From NCBI GenBank assembly GCA_030686995.1, contig CM060697.1:39543459-39607458 (forward strand): 64,000 bases of DNA, given 5' to 3'. The notes beneath the pieces are model-generated. The model ran no database searches. It was not told the DNA's origin and saw only the letters and a program-made list of their open reading frames with translations. Made by a program: the position numbers and the translations under genes. Origin of the DNA: Artemisia argyi (lineage: Eukaryota; Streptophyta; Magnoliopsida; Asterales; Asteraceae). Shown here piece after piece: positions 34,701 through 46,872 of this stretch; position 1 is the first letter of the stretch; every line of letters starts with the position of its first letter.

Positions 34701-35279
34701 GCAATTGTAACTTACATGATGAGAAGCGTTGTCCCTAAAGGCAAACTTTATGAGGTCAATTTGTCCCTTACATAATAAGAGCCATTGTCCCTAAAGTCTC
34801 ACTTGTTGAGAGCAGTTGTACCTTACTTTATGGGATCCGTTGTCCCTAAACGCTTGCTTACTTGATGAGAGCAATTGCCCTTTACATGATGATAGCCATT
34901 GTCCCTAATGCTTACACACTCGATAAGAGAAACTGTCACTTACATGATGAGATCCGTTGTCCATAAAGGCTAACTTTATGAGGGCAATTTGTCCCTTACA
35001 TGATCAGAGCCGTTGTCCCTAAAGACTCACTTGTTGAGAGCAATTGTACCTTACTTTATGGCGCCGTTGTCCCTAAACGCTTGCTCACTTGATGAGAGCA
35101 ATTGCCCTTTACATGATGATAGTCGTTGTCCCTAATGCTTGCACACTTGACAAGAGCAATTGTCACTTGCATGATGAGATCCATTGTCCCTAAAGGCTAA
35201 CTTTATGAGGGCGATTTGGCCCATACATGACAAGAGCCGTTGTCCCTAAAGGCTTACAATTTGAGAGCAATTGTACCTT
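28748..35279 (+). repeat. 228-bp satellite, segment 4
   Basis: The longest uninterrupted run, about 28-29 units (6.5 kb). Corresponding positions at 30290 and 31202 are 912 bp apart, exactly four units. Marker variants of the fourth monomer occur near 28937 and 32527. No other features are seen. Confidence 0.9.
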
Positions 35280-36902
35280 TTTTTTGGGTAAAATGGAGTA
35301 ATCCTGCACCCGGTAAAATACATTAATCAAGAAAACGTTTCAGTACAATGGATGAGAGTGAGTCTCTCATCGAAGTCCCTAAGGACACTACCACTACCAC
35401 TATATAAGAATGACAGGCCATTCTTATAACTAACAGATCTAAATACTACTAACCATGACTAGCAGTAAAAATACAATACATCACAACTCAAATAAACATT
35501 TAAGTCTTCTTAGTCATCCTAGCGATTCAGATCATAAACATGCGAACATCCAGCTTCAACCAATTGCGTCTTCTATTAGAATTATGCAAGCATAATTTAA
35601 TAACCTAATAAGAGTGACTTCCGTAGCAAATTGAACTTGAAGCATAAACAATGGTCTAAGCGACCCAACCTTCCAGCATATCCGAACTTGAACCAATCTT
35701 CTATCAAATACGAGGGAAACACATGAATATATCTAATGATCAAGTCACCATGCAATACACCTCCCATGATCATTAACAATGATGATCAGGAACACCACAC
35801 CTCCCATGATCACACAAGGACTGAAATTAGTAATCTTCAATTGCACATCAGCCTTCATAAGCGTGTGATCAGTAGAGGAAAACACATATCATTAATCTCA
35901 TCATCATAAGCATAAGGACCATAATGAGCTACTAATGATGCATCATAGGAACCATATCAGCATGCTAAGAAGATAATACTCCATCAAACCCAATTGCAGC
36001 CGAATATAGTATCCAAACCTCCACGAATAACATCGTAATACATAGAAAATATGCAATCAGAACATGGAATAATGTACTACGAATCAATAGACCAGCAAGG
36101 GTTATACAAACCCTAATAATCATCCCTCTCCAAAACAAAATATTGTACTACAATCCAACCAGGAAGACACATTAACCAACCAACCCAAACAAGGGTAACA
36201 ACCATTGAGAAATATAACATACTTCCATCAAACACTTCCAGCAATACGAAACCCTACAAAGGTTTCTTCCATGGACACAACATAAACCAATAGAAACTAA
36301 AAACCTAAGAAGGTTTTATAATCGTTAAGGCCTTATCCCAAGCAGGAACGATCATAAAAAATATAGCAGTTATCCATAGAAAACAAATCGATCGAACCAA
36401 GACAAACCCTAATAACCGATTACAAAGTAGTCTGTTAGGGTTCAAAAACCCTTATAGCGATGAAAAGTCGTAATCGTTTTAGGGATGGACAAAACAAAGA
36501 AAAACGAAACCCTAATATTGATAAATAAGAGATCGACCAGAAAAGGGTTTCGTCCATCCAGATCTAACCAATATAAAAAGGGTCGACTATAAAAATCGAT
36601 AGGAATGAAGATATAGAATTGGTATGAGATCATATAAAGTGTACGATACTATAAACCCGAATAATAGATCGATTCTAAAAGAACCGACTATAGGATCGAT
36701 TTGGGTTTACAATTAGGCAGCGATTTTCAGTTGATGTGGTTAAAGAATAAGCGTGACACACCCCTTCCCATAGAGTAACATCAAACAAGACCGATTGCAT
36801 ATTATGAGGCGGTTTTGATGGTGTTTTAATCTGATCGGAATAGGGGAAAGGGTGGCCGGAAATCGCCCCTAGGGGAGAGGGTTTTTCGTTTTTAAAAAAC
36901 GT
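35280..36902 (-). mobile_element. Full-length ORF-less LINE-type retroposon in the satellite
   Basis: The 1.6-kb element is flanked by a perfect 16-bp duplication, AGAGCAATTGTACCTT (35264-35279 and 36903-36918). The tail has GATGAGAG with CTCTCATC, and ATAAGAATG with CATTCTTAT. The body is non-coding with many ACCCTAA motifs. The leader start contains the palindrome CCCCTAGGGG (36866-36875). A perfect duplication and complete ends indicate a recent insertion of an element with no coding capacity. Confidence 0.9.
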
Positions 36903-39900
36903 AGAGCAATTGTACCTTACGTTATACGAGCCGTTGTCCCTAAACGCTCGCCCACTAACAGAGTGCAATTGCCCTCTAAATGATGATAGCCGGTGTCCTT
37001 AATGCTTGCACACTTGATAAGAGCAATTGTGACTTACATGATGAGACCCGTTGTCCCTAAAGACTAACTTTATGAGGGCACTATTTCCCTTACATGATAA
37101 GAGCCGTTGTCCATAAAGACTCACTTTTTTAAGGTAATTATACCTTAATTTACGGGAGCCGTTGTCCCTAAACGCTTGCTCACTTGATAAGAGCAATTGT
37201 CACTTAAATGATGAGACCCATTGTCCCTAAAGGCTAACTTTATAAGGGCAATTTGTCTCTTCCCTGATAAGAGCCATTGTCCCTAAAGGCTCACTTGTTG
37301 AGAGCAATTGTACCTGACTTTATGGGAGCCGTTGTCTCTAAACGCCTGCTCACTTGATGAGAGCAATTGCCTTTTATATGATGATAGTCGTTGTCCTTAA
37401 TGCTTGCACACTTGATAAGAGCAATTGTCACTTACATGATGAGACCCGTTGTCCCTAAAGGCTAACTTTATGAGGGCAATTTGTCCCTTACATGATAAGA
37501 GCCGTTGTCCCTAAAGACTCACTTGTTGAGAGCAATTGTACCTTACTTTATGGGAGCCTTTGTCCCTAAACGCTTGCTCACTTGATGAGAGCAATTGTCC
37601 TTTACATTATGATAGCCGTTTTCCCTAATGCTTGCACACTTGACAAGAGCAATTGTCACTTGCATGTTGAGATCCGTTGTCACTAAAGGCTAACTTTATG
37701 AGGGCGATTTGTCCTTTACATGATAATAGCCGTTGTACATAAAGGCTCACTTGTTGGGAGAAATTGTACCTTACTTTCTGGGAGCTGTTGTCCCTAAATG
37801 CCTGCTCACTTGATGAGAGCAATTGCCCTTTACATGATGATAGTCGTTGTCCCTAATGCTTGCACACTCAATAAGAGCAACTGTCACTTACATGATGAGA
37901 TCCGTTGCCCCTAAAGGCTAACTTTATGAGGGCAATTTGTCCCTTACATAATAAGAGCCGTTGCCCCTAAAGGCTCACTTGTTGAGAGCAATTGTACCTT
38001 AGTTTATGGGATCCATTGTCCCTAAACGCTTGCTCACATGATGAGAGTAACTGCCCATTACATGATTATAGCCGTTGTCCCTAATGCTTGCACACTTGAT
38101 AAGAGCAATTGTAACTTACATGATGAGATCCGTTGTCCCTAAAGGCAAACTTTATGAGGTCAACTTGTCCCTTACATAATAAGAGCCGTTATCCCTAAAG
38201 GCTTACTTGTTGAGAGCTATTGTACCTTACTTTATGGGACCCGTTGTCCCTAAACGCTTTGTCACTTGATGAGAGCAATTGTCCATTACATGTTGATTGT
38301 CGTTTTCCCTAATGCTTGCTCACTTGATAAGAGCAATTGTCACTTACATGATGAGATTCGTTGTCCCTAAAGACAAACTTTATGAGGGCAACTTGTCCCT
38401 TACATGATAAGAGCCGTTGTCCCTAAAGACTCACTTGTTGAGAGCAATTGTACCTTACTTTATGGGAGTCGTTGTCCCTAAACGCTTGCTCACTTGATGA
38501 GAGCAATTGCCCTTTACATGATGATAGCCATTGTCCCTAATGCTTGCACACTTGACAAGAGCAATTGTCACTTACATGATGAGATTCGTTGTCCCTAAAG
38601 GCTAACTTTGTGAGGGCGATTTGTTCCATACATTATCAGAGCCGTTGTCCCTAAACGCTCGCTCACAAACAGAGTGCAATTGCAATCTAAATGATGATAA
38701 CCGGTGTCCCTAATGCTTGCACATTTGATAAGAGCAATTGTCACTTATATGATGAGACCCGTTGTCCCTAAAGGCTAACTTTATTAGGGCAATATGTCCC
38801 TTACATGATAAGAGCCGTTGTCCCTAAGGACTCACCTGTTGAGAGCAATTGTACCTTACTTTATATTAGCCGTTGTCCCTAAACGCTTGCTCACTTGATG
38901 AGAGCAATTGTCCTTTACGTGATGATAGCCGTTGTCCCTAATGCTTGCACACTTGACAAGAGCAATTGTGACTTTCATGTTGAGATCCGTTGTCCCTAAA
39001 GGCTAACTTTATGTGGGTGATTTGTCCTTTACATGATAAGAGGCGTTGTACATAAAGGCTCACTTGTTGAGATAAATTGTACCTTACTTTATGGGAGCCG
39101 TTGTCCATAAATGCCTGCTCACTTTATGAGAGCAATTGCCCTTTACATGATGACAGTCGTTGTCCCTAATTCTTGCACACTTGATAAGAGCAACTGTCAA
39201 TTACATGATGAGATCTGTTGTCCCTAAAGGCTAACTTTATGAGGGTAATTTGTTCCTTACATAATAAGAGCCGTTGTCCCTAAAGGTTCACTTGTTGAGA
39301 GCTATTGTACCTTAGTTTATGGGACCCGTTGTTCCTAAATGCTTTCCCACTTGATGAGAGCAATTGTCCATTACACGTTGATTGCCGTTGTCCCTAATTC
39401 TTGCACACATGATAAGAGCAATTATCACTTACATGATGAGATCCGTTGTCCCTAAAGGCTAACTTTATGAGGACAATTTGTCCCTTACCTAATAAGAGCC
39501 GTTGTCCCTAAAGGCTCACTTGTTAAAAGCAATTGTACCTTAGTTTATGGGATCCATTGTCCCTAAACGCTTGCTCACATGATAAGAGCAATTGCCCTTT
39601 ACATGATGATAGCCGTTGTCTCTAATGCTTGCACACTTGATAAGAGCAATTGTAGTACATGATGAGATCCGTTGTCCTTAAAGGCGAACTTTATGAGGTC
39701 AATTTGTCCCTTACATAATAAGAGCCATTGTCCCTAAAGACTCACTTGTTGAGAGCAGTTGTACCTTACTTTATGGGATCCGTTGTCCCTAAACACTTGC
39801 TCACTTGATGAGAGCAATTGCCCTTTACATGATGATAGCCGTTGTCCCTAATGCTTACACACTCGATAAGAGCAACTGTCACTTACATGATGAGATCTGT

Positions 39901-42900
39901 TGTCCCTAAAGGCTAAGTTTATGAGGGCAATTGTACCTTACTTTATGGGAGCCGTTGTCCCTAAACGCTTGCTCACTTGATGAGAGCAATTGTCCTTTAC
40001 ATGATGATAGCCGCTGTCCCTAATGCTTGCACACTTGTCAAGAGCAATTGTCACTTGGATGTTGAGATCCGTTGTCCCTAAAGGCTAACTTTATGAGGGT
40101 AATTTGTCCTTTACATGATAAGAGCCGTTGTACATAAAGGCTCACTTGTTGAGAGAAATTGTACCTTACTTTGTGAGAGCCGTTGTCCCTAAATGCCTGC
40201 TCACTTGATGAGAGCAATTGCCCTTTACATGATGGTAGTCGTTGTCCCTGATGCTTGCACACTCGATAAGAGCAACTGTCACTTACATGATGAGATCCGT
40301 TGTCCCTAAAGGCTAAATTTATGAGGGCAATTTGTCCCTTACATAATAAGAGCCGTTGTTCCTAAAGGCTCACTTATTGAGAGCTATTGTACCTTAGTTT
40401 ATGGGACTCGTTTTCCCTAAACGCTTTCTCACTTGATGAGAGCAATTGTCCATTACACGTTGATTGCCATTGTCCCTAATGCTTGAACACTTGATACGAG
40501 CAATTATCACTTACATGATGAGATCCGTTGTCCCTAAAGGCTAACTTTATGAGGGCAATTTGTCCCTTAGATAATAAGGGCCGTTGTCCCTAAAGGCTCA
40601 CTTGTTGAGAGCAATTGTACATTAGTTTATGGGATCCATTGTCCCTAAACGCTTGCTCACATGATGAGAGCAACTGCCCTTTACATGATGATAGCCATTG
40701 TCCCTAATGCTTGCACACTTGTTAAGAGCAATTGTAACTTACATGATGAGATCCATTGTCCCTAAAGGCAAACTTTATGAGGTCAATTTGTCCCTTACAT
40801 AATAAGAGCCATTGTCCCTAAAGTCTCACTTGTTGAGAGTAGTTGTACCTTACTTTATGGGATCCGTTGTCCCTAAACACTTGCTCACTTGATGAGAGCA
40901 ATTGCCCTTTACATGATGATAGCCGTTGTCCCTAATGCTTACACACTCGATAAAAGTAACTGCCACTTCCATGATGAGATCCGTTGTCCCTAAAGGCTAA
41001 CTTTATGAGGGAAAATTGTCCCTTACATGATAAGAGCCGTTGTCCCTAAAGACTCACTTGTTGAGAGCAATTGTACCTTACTTTATGGGAGTCATTGTTC
41101 CTAAATGCTTGCTCACTTGATGAGAGCAATTGCCCTTTACATGATGATAGCCGTTGTCCCTAATGCTTGCACACTTGACAAGAGCAATTGTCACTTGCAT
41201 GATGAGATCCGTTGTCCCTAAAGGCTAACTTTATGAGGGCGATTTGCCCCATACATGATAAGAGCCGTTGTCCCTAAAGGCTTACAATTTGAGAGCAATT
41301 CTACCTTACTTTATAGGAGCCGTTGTCCCTAAACGCTCGCTCACTAACAGAGTGCAATTGCCCTCTAACTGATGATAGTCGTTGTCCCTAATGCTTGCAC
41401 ACTTGATAAGAGCAATTGTCACTTACATGATGAGACCCGTTGTCCCTAAAGGCTAACTTTATGAGGGCAATTTGTCCCTTACATCATAAGAGCCGTTGTC
41501 TCTAAAGACTCACTTGTTGAGAGCAATTGTACCTTACTTTATGGGAGCCGTTGTCCCTAAACGCTTGCTCACTTGATGAGAGCAATTGTCCTTTACATGA
41601 TGATAGCCGTTGTCCCTAATGCTTGCACACTTGATAAGAGCAATTGTCACTTGTATGTTGAGATCCGTTGTCCCTAAAGGCTAACTTTATGAGGGCGATT
41701 TGTCCTTTACCTGATAAGAGCCGTTGTCCCTATAGGCTCACTTGTTGAGAGAAATTGTACCTTACTTTATGGGAGCCATTGTCCCAAAATGTATGCTCAC
41801 TTGATGAGAGCAATAGCCCTTTAAATGATGATAGTCGTTGTCCCTAATGCTTACACACTCGATAAGAGCAACTGTCACTTACATGATGAGATCCGTTGTC
41901 CCTAAATGTTAACTTTATGAGGGCAATTTTTCCCTTACATAATAAGAGTCGTTGTCCCTAAAGGCTCACTTGTTGAGAGCTATTGTACCTTAGTTTATGG
42001 GACCCGTTGTCCCTAAACGCTTTCTCACTTGATGAGAGCAATTGTCCATTTCATGTTGATTGTCGTTTTCCCTAATGCTTGCTCACTTGGTAAGAGCAAT
42101 TGTCACTTACATGATGAGATCCGTTGTCTCTAAAGGCTAACTTTATGAGGGCAATTTGTCCCTTACATGATAAGAGTCGTTGTCCCTAAAGACTCACTTG
42201 TTGAGAGCAATTGTACCTTACTTTATGGGAGCTGTTGTCCCTAAACGCTTGCTCACTTGATGAGAGCAATTGTCCTTTACATGATGATAGCCGTTGTCCC
42301 TAATGCTTGCACACTTGATAAGAGCAATTGTCACTTGTATGTTGAGATCCGTTGTCCCTAAAGGCTAACTTTATGAGGGCGATTTGTCCTTTACCTGATA
42401 AGAGCCGTTGTCCCTATAGGCTCACTTGTTGAGAGAAATTGTACCTTACTTTATGGAAGCCGTTGTCCCAAAATGTCTGCTCACTTGATGAGAGCAATAG
42501 CCCTTTAAATGATGATAGTCGTTGTCCCTAATGCTTACACACTCGATAAGAGCAACTGTCACTTACATGATGAGATCCGTTGTCCCTAAATGCTAACTTT
42601 ATGAGGGCAATTTTTCCCTTACATAATAAGAGTCGTTGTCCCCAAAGGCTCACTTGTTGAGAGCTATTGTACCTTAGTTTATGGGACCCGTTGTCCCTAA
42701 ACGCTTTCTCACTTGATGAGAGCAATTGTCCATTACATGTTGATTGTCGTTTTCCCTAATGCTTGCTCACTTGGTAAGAGCAATTGTCACTTACATGATG
42801 AGATCCGTTGTCCCTAAAGGCTAACTTTATGAGGGCAATTTGTCCCTTACATGATAAGAGCCGTTGTCCCTAAAGACTCACTTGTTGAGAGCAATTGTAC

Positions 42901-43165
42901 CTTACTTTATTGGAGTCGTTGTCCCTAAACGCTTGCTCACTTGATGAGAGCAATTGGCCTTTACATGATGATAGCCATTGTCCCTAATGCTTGCACACTT
43001 GACAAGAGCAATTGTCACTTACATGATGATATCCGTTGTCCCTAAAGGCTAACTTTGTGAGGGCGATTGTTCCCGTACATGATAAGAGCTGTTGTCCCTA
43101 AACACTCGCTCACTAACAGAGTGCAATTGCCCTCTAAATGATGATAGCCGGTGTCCCTAATGCTT
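36903..43165 (+). repeat. 228-bp satellite, segment 5
   Basis: About 27 units. A block near 41641-42090 recurs near 42325-42770 at an offset of 684 bp (three units). Both share unusual variants (TTGTATGTTGAG, CCTATAGGCTC, CCCAAAATGT), so this is one of the most recent internal duplications in the array. One shortened unit near 39920 lacks a monomer. Confidence 0.9.
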
Positions 43166-44650
43166 TTTTTGGGTAAAGGGGAATGATCCTGTACCCCGGT
43201 AAAATACATTAACCAGAAAAACGTTGAAGTACAATGGATGAGGGTGAAATCCCTCATCTAAGTCTCTTAGGACACTTACAGACTCTCATATAAGAATGAC
43301 ACGCCATTCTTATAACTTACAATAAAATGAACCTACAATAATGACAAAGTACATAGAAATTACAATACTACTCAAGAGGAGTACTTGAGCCTTCTATATC
43401 TCTATTGTGGTCCACTTTAACTTCCATGATCAAACATATCATCCAAGCAGCAATAATCATCAAATCAGTTAACCCATCTGCTGGAACATGTAGCAACGAT
43501 CATAGGGCTTAAGAACCCTAACTTCCAATGTATCACCATGTCAAATGACAAGGAATTACAATCATCAGTAAAAGGTCATATAATAACAGCCTAGGATGAC
43601 GAATTAAAACAGCTGCAAAAGACCAATTAACTAATGAATAAACATAGGGTTGTAGAAACCTTAACAACCATGCAGCAAACAACAAATTAGCAACATCCAT
43701 GCCATGATCACCCCATCAAACAACCACGTAGAATCAATATCAGAGTGATAAGGCCACCATGCACCGAACCAGATCCACCACCATGATAAACATGTACGCA
43801 TACAGGATCAAATCACGACCAAACAATCAGAGTTTTTGAATAAGAACTCTCGAACTTAACTTCCAAGTGAAACAGCAGCACACATAACCTCTACCCACGT
43901 AGAACATCACACTCTCCCAAACCCACGTACCAATAAGCAACCATCATCACAAGAACTAGTAGCCCTTCGAACAATACCCTAACGAGGTATACATCCATCA
44001 TCACAAAACTCGAAACGAGTTTACTTCCAATTGGAAAAAATAAAAACCTAAAAAGGTTTAATAAGCTTTCAAGCACAATAGGATCGTTGATGTAGTACCA
44101 AACGATCCAAGTAACACTGAACCATATGATATAGATGATAACACGCAGCAACCAACCCAAGCGATCAACCTAACAAAACGAAACCCTAAAAAAGATATCG
44201 TGCATGAATCTTGATCGCCCACCAAATAGATCGTTTAATGATATACCAGTAAAGCCAATGCGATCCAGTCAAACCAGAAAACCCTAAACAAGCAATTACA
44301 AGATAGAAAATCGTTATGGGTTAAGAAAACCAAAAACAATTTAAAGAATAGCCTAGTAATCGTTTAGGGTATAAATAAACATCAAATCTAAACCCTTAAA
44401 AATAAATCGATTATAAACCGACTATAGGAAAATCGTTTAGGGTTTAGAAAAGGCCGCGAAATCAGAAGAATAATGAATGAAAACAATAGCACACCCCATC
44501 CCAGATGATAACTACCATTAAACCCGATTGCATATCATTACAAGAACAATAGAGAGGCGGATTAATGGCAGTTTTTGCGATTGGAATGAGTGGGAGGGGT
44601 GGCCGGATTTCGCCCCTAGGGGAGATTGAATTAGGGTTTGGTTTCCTCAA
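43166..44650 (-). mobile_element. Full-length ORF-less LINE-type retroposon in the satellite
   Basis: The 1.49-kb element has the 14-bp duplication TGTCCCTAATGCTT (43152-43165 and 44651-44664). The tail has GATGAGGG with CCCTCATC, and ATAAGAATG with CATTCTTAT. The leader start carries CCCCTAGGGG (44613-44622). The body resembles the elements at 8075 and 10887. No ORF is present. Insertion is at the same satellite base as at 22993 and 28125. Confidence 0.9.
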
Positions 44651-45095
44651 TGTCCCTAATGCTTGCACATTTGATATGAGCAATTGTCACTTACATGATG
44701 AGACCCGTTGTCCCTAAAGGCTAACTTTATGAGGGCAATATGTCCCTTACATGATAAGAGTCGTTGTCCCTAAAGACTCACTTGTTGAGAGCAATTGTAC
44801 CGTACTTTATGGGAGCCGTTGTCCCTAAACGCTTGCTCACTTGATGAGAGCAATTGTCCTTTACATGATGATAGCCGTTGTCCCTAATGCTTGCACACTT
44901 GACAAGAGCAATTGTCACTTGCCTGTTGAGATCCATTGTCCCTAAAGGCTAACTTTATGAGGGTGATTTGTCCTTTACATGATAAGAGCCGTTGTACGTA
45001 AAGGCTCACTTGTTGAGAGAAATTGTACCTTACTTTATGGGAGCCGTTGTCCCTAAATGCCTGCTCACTTGATGAGAGCAATTGCCCTTTACATG
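44651..45095 (+). repeat. 228-bp satellite, segment 6
   Basis: About two units between two LINE-type insertions. They are ordinary in sequence and end in the target copy CAATTGCCCTTTACATG. Confidence 0.9.
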
Positions 45096-45154
45096 GGTAA
45101 AGGGGATTACCCCGGCAAATATATATAACCAAAAAATAAGTTAAGTACAAATGG

Positions 45155-45227
45155 AATGTGGCTGAAATGCCACATTAACCTCAAGCAAAAACTTGAAAAA
45201 CTAGTGCTTATGACAGGCCATAAGCAC
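45155..45227 (-). other. LINE tail stem-loops of the ORF2-bearing element
   Basis: Stem 1 is AATGTGGC (45155-45162) with GCCACATT (45169-45176), loop TGAAAT. Stem 2 is GTGCTTATG (45204-45212) with CATAAGCAC (45219-45227), loop ACAGGC. Nearly every stem base differs from the ORF-less copies, yet pairing is perfect and the loops are alike (TGAAAT; ACA--C). This is strong evidence for a conserved RNA structure. Confidence 0.8.
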
Positions 45228-45259
45228 AACAACCCTAGCTAAACATCACAAGCAACTAA

Positions 45260-46102
45260 CTAGGAATAAAACCAAGAAGAATCTTGAATCCAGAGAGCGT
45301 CCCGCTTCCAACCAGCAACATCAAAAAACCAAACAGCCAAACTCCAAGAATGGCACCACCTTGAAGAGCACCATTTCTTTGCAGCTACAAATGACCAAGA
45401 GTACATCAAATCATATTCGTTACAAACTATCCTCATCACTTCCAGGTGTGTAAACTCCTGTGAGAGGTGAATCATTGAAAATAATGGATTTGATATCTCT
45501 TTACCAATAGCCATCACTACTGGAGTAGCCAAATGTTTAACCTCGAGAACTATGGTACGCTTGATAACCATCTGATTTATTAGCAAATCAGAAACTATAA
45601 ACGGATTTGAGTTGTCTTTACCTGTAGCCGTTTGCTCAGGACTAGCCAAATGTTTAAGCTCGAAAACTATGGTACACTTGATAAACATCTGATTTATTAG
45701 CAAATCAGAAACTATAAACGGATTTGATATGTCTTTACCTGTAGCCATTTGCGTAGGACTAGCCAATTCTTTAGGTGAAAAAATCACCTTTGGTGAACTG
45801 AGAACCAAATATGGAATTCCACTGCCTTTACCACAATCCATATACTTGTGGGCTAGCCAATTCTTTGGAATCCAATAAGGAAAAATCCATGGTGAATTGA
45901 TGACCATACACCCCTCAGCAATTAAGTATGAATGGAAAACCTTGGAGTAAGGAACAAAGAGAACATCTCTCAATTGGATCTCCAAAAAACAATCCACCAT
46001 GCCCCAAGCAACTTCCAAAGAGACCGTATCAACCGGCATATGCCACAACTCCATAGAAAAAATCGACATCATGTATGCATAAGAGAAGAGGACAACTTCC
46101 AC
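45260..46102 (-). CDS. 280-codon frame downstream of LINE ORF2, with 39-residue repeats
   Basis: This open frame overlaps the zf-RVT end by 34 bases in another frame. I do not recognise a domain. Its middle contains a tandemly repeated 39-residue unit with the core TGKD-SNPFIVSDLLINQM, encoded by a 117-bp direct repeat (about 45527-45760) with a partial third copy. Similar ATGKD/E-SNP strings occur, as I recall, in many TE-derived predicted proteins of daisy-family plants; I cannot confirm that here. The N-terminal 100 residues are hydrophobic and aromatic with no clear signal. It may be an accessory frame, a captured sequence, or 3' untranslated DNA that happens to be open. Confidence 0.4.
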   Translation of the reverse strand: MEVVLFSYAYMMSIFSMELWHMPVDTVSLEVAWGMVDCFLEIQLRDVLFVPYSKVFHSYLIAEGCMVINSPWIFPYWIPKNWLAHKYMDCGKGSGIPYLVLSSPKVIFSPKELASPTQMATGKDISNPFIVSDLLINQMFIKCTIVFELKHLASPEQTATGKDNSNPFIVSDLLINQMVIKRTIVLEVKHLATPVVMAIGKEISNPLFSMIHLSQEFTHLEVMRIVCNEYDLMYSWSFVAAKKWCSSRWCHSWSLAVWFFDVAGWKRDALWIQDSSWFYS

Positions 46103-46872
46103 ACACGAATGAGATCAATCACATTCGCCGTCTTCTTAAACCTGCATGTTAGAAGCTTCAACCGAACCGTGGACTTGATTAATTCAACAACTTGAGCTTC
46201 TGATCTAATTTGCTTCTTAAAAAGCCGGCTGTTTCTTTCTTTCCGTATAAAGTACGTCGTGGCAGCAAACAAGAGCTTAGAAACAACACTCCGAACAGAC
46301 CTTGACTTTGCCGACACAATAAGAGTACTAACAATAGCATCCAACGAAGAAGGCAAGGAGCTAAAACCAGCAAACATCTTCAACGAATTCCAAATCTGCA
46401 TAGAATACGAACACGCAAAGAAAAGGTGATCATGAGAATCAGATTGTGTCTTACAAAGAGGACACAACAACGGATCCTCGTCTGAAGTATCTTGACGCCT
46501 TAACATATCTTGAGTCCGTAACCGCCTCTTTATAACTAACCACAAGTGAAAGGCATGCCTCGGAATCCGATGAGAAAACCACACCAGGTGATACCAATCA
46601 ACATTAATATCACGCGGCCTAATACACTCCCAAACTAAAGAAACCGAAAATGGACGAAACACCCCATCATTAGAACGCCACCCTAAAGAATCAGCCATGT
46701 GATTGACCAATTGAGGAACTGATATAGAACCAAGAACAGGGTAACGAACCATCCAATCATTAGGCCAAGCCCACCCATTAGAAGTAATGATCTCCCGAAC
46801 AGTAGTATTAGAATTAAAACCAGCCCGGTGAATATCACGAGGAGAAACAATACGAGATATAGGACTTAGCAA
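46069..46872 (-). pseudogene. LINE ORF2 C-terminus, zf-RVT domain
   Basis: The frame carries the zinc-binding region typical of plant LINE ORF2 C-termini. It has HLWLVIKRRLRTQDML, then CPLCKTQSDSHDHLFFAC with Cys-X2-Cys and His-X4-Cys ligands, then a basic helical tail ending RVWKLSSSLMHT. It is out of frame with the reverse transcriptase part by one base step, with the change near 46870-46910. Within ORF2 it would help bind template RNA. The ligands look complete. Confidence 0.8.
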
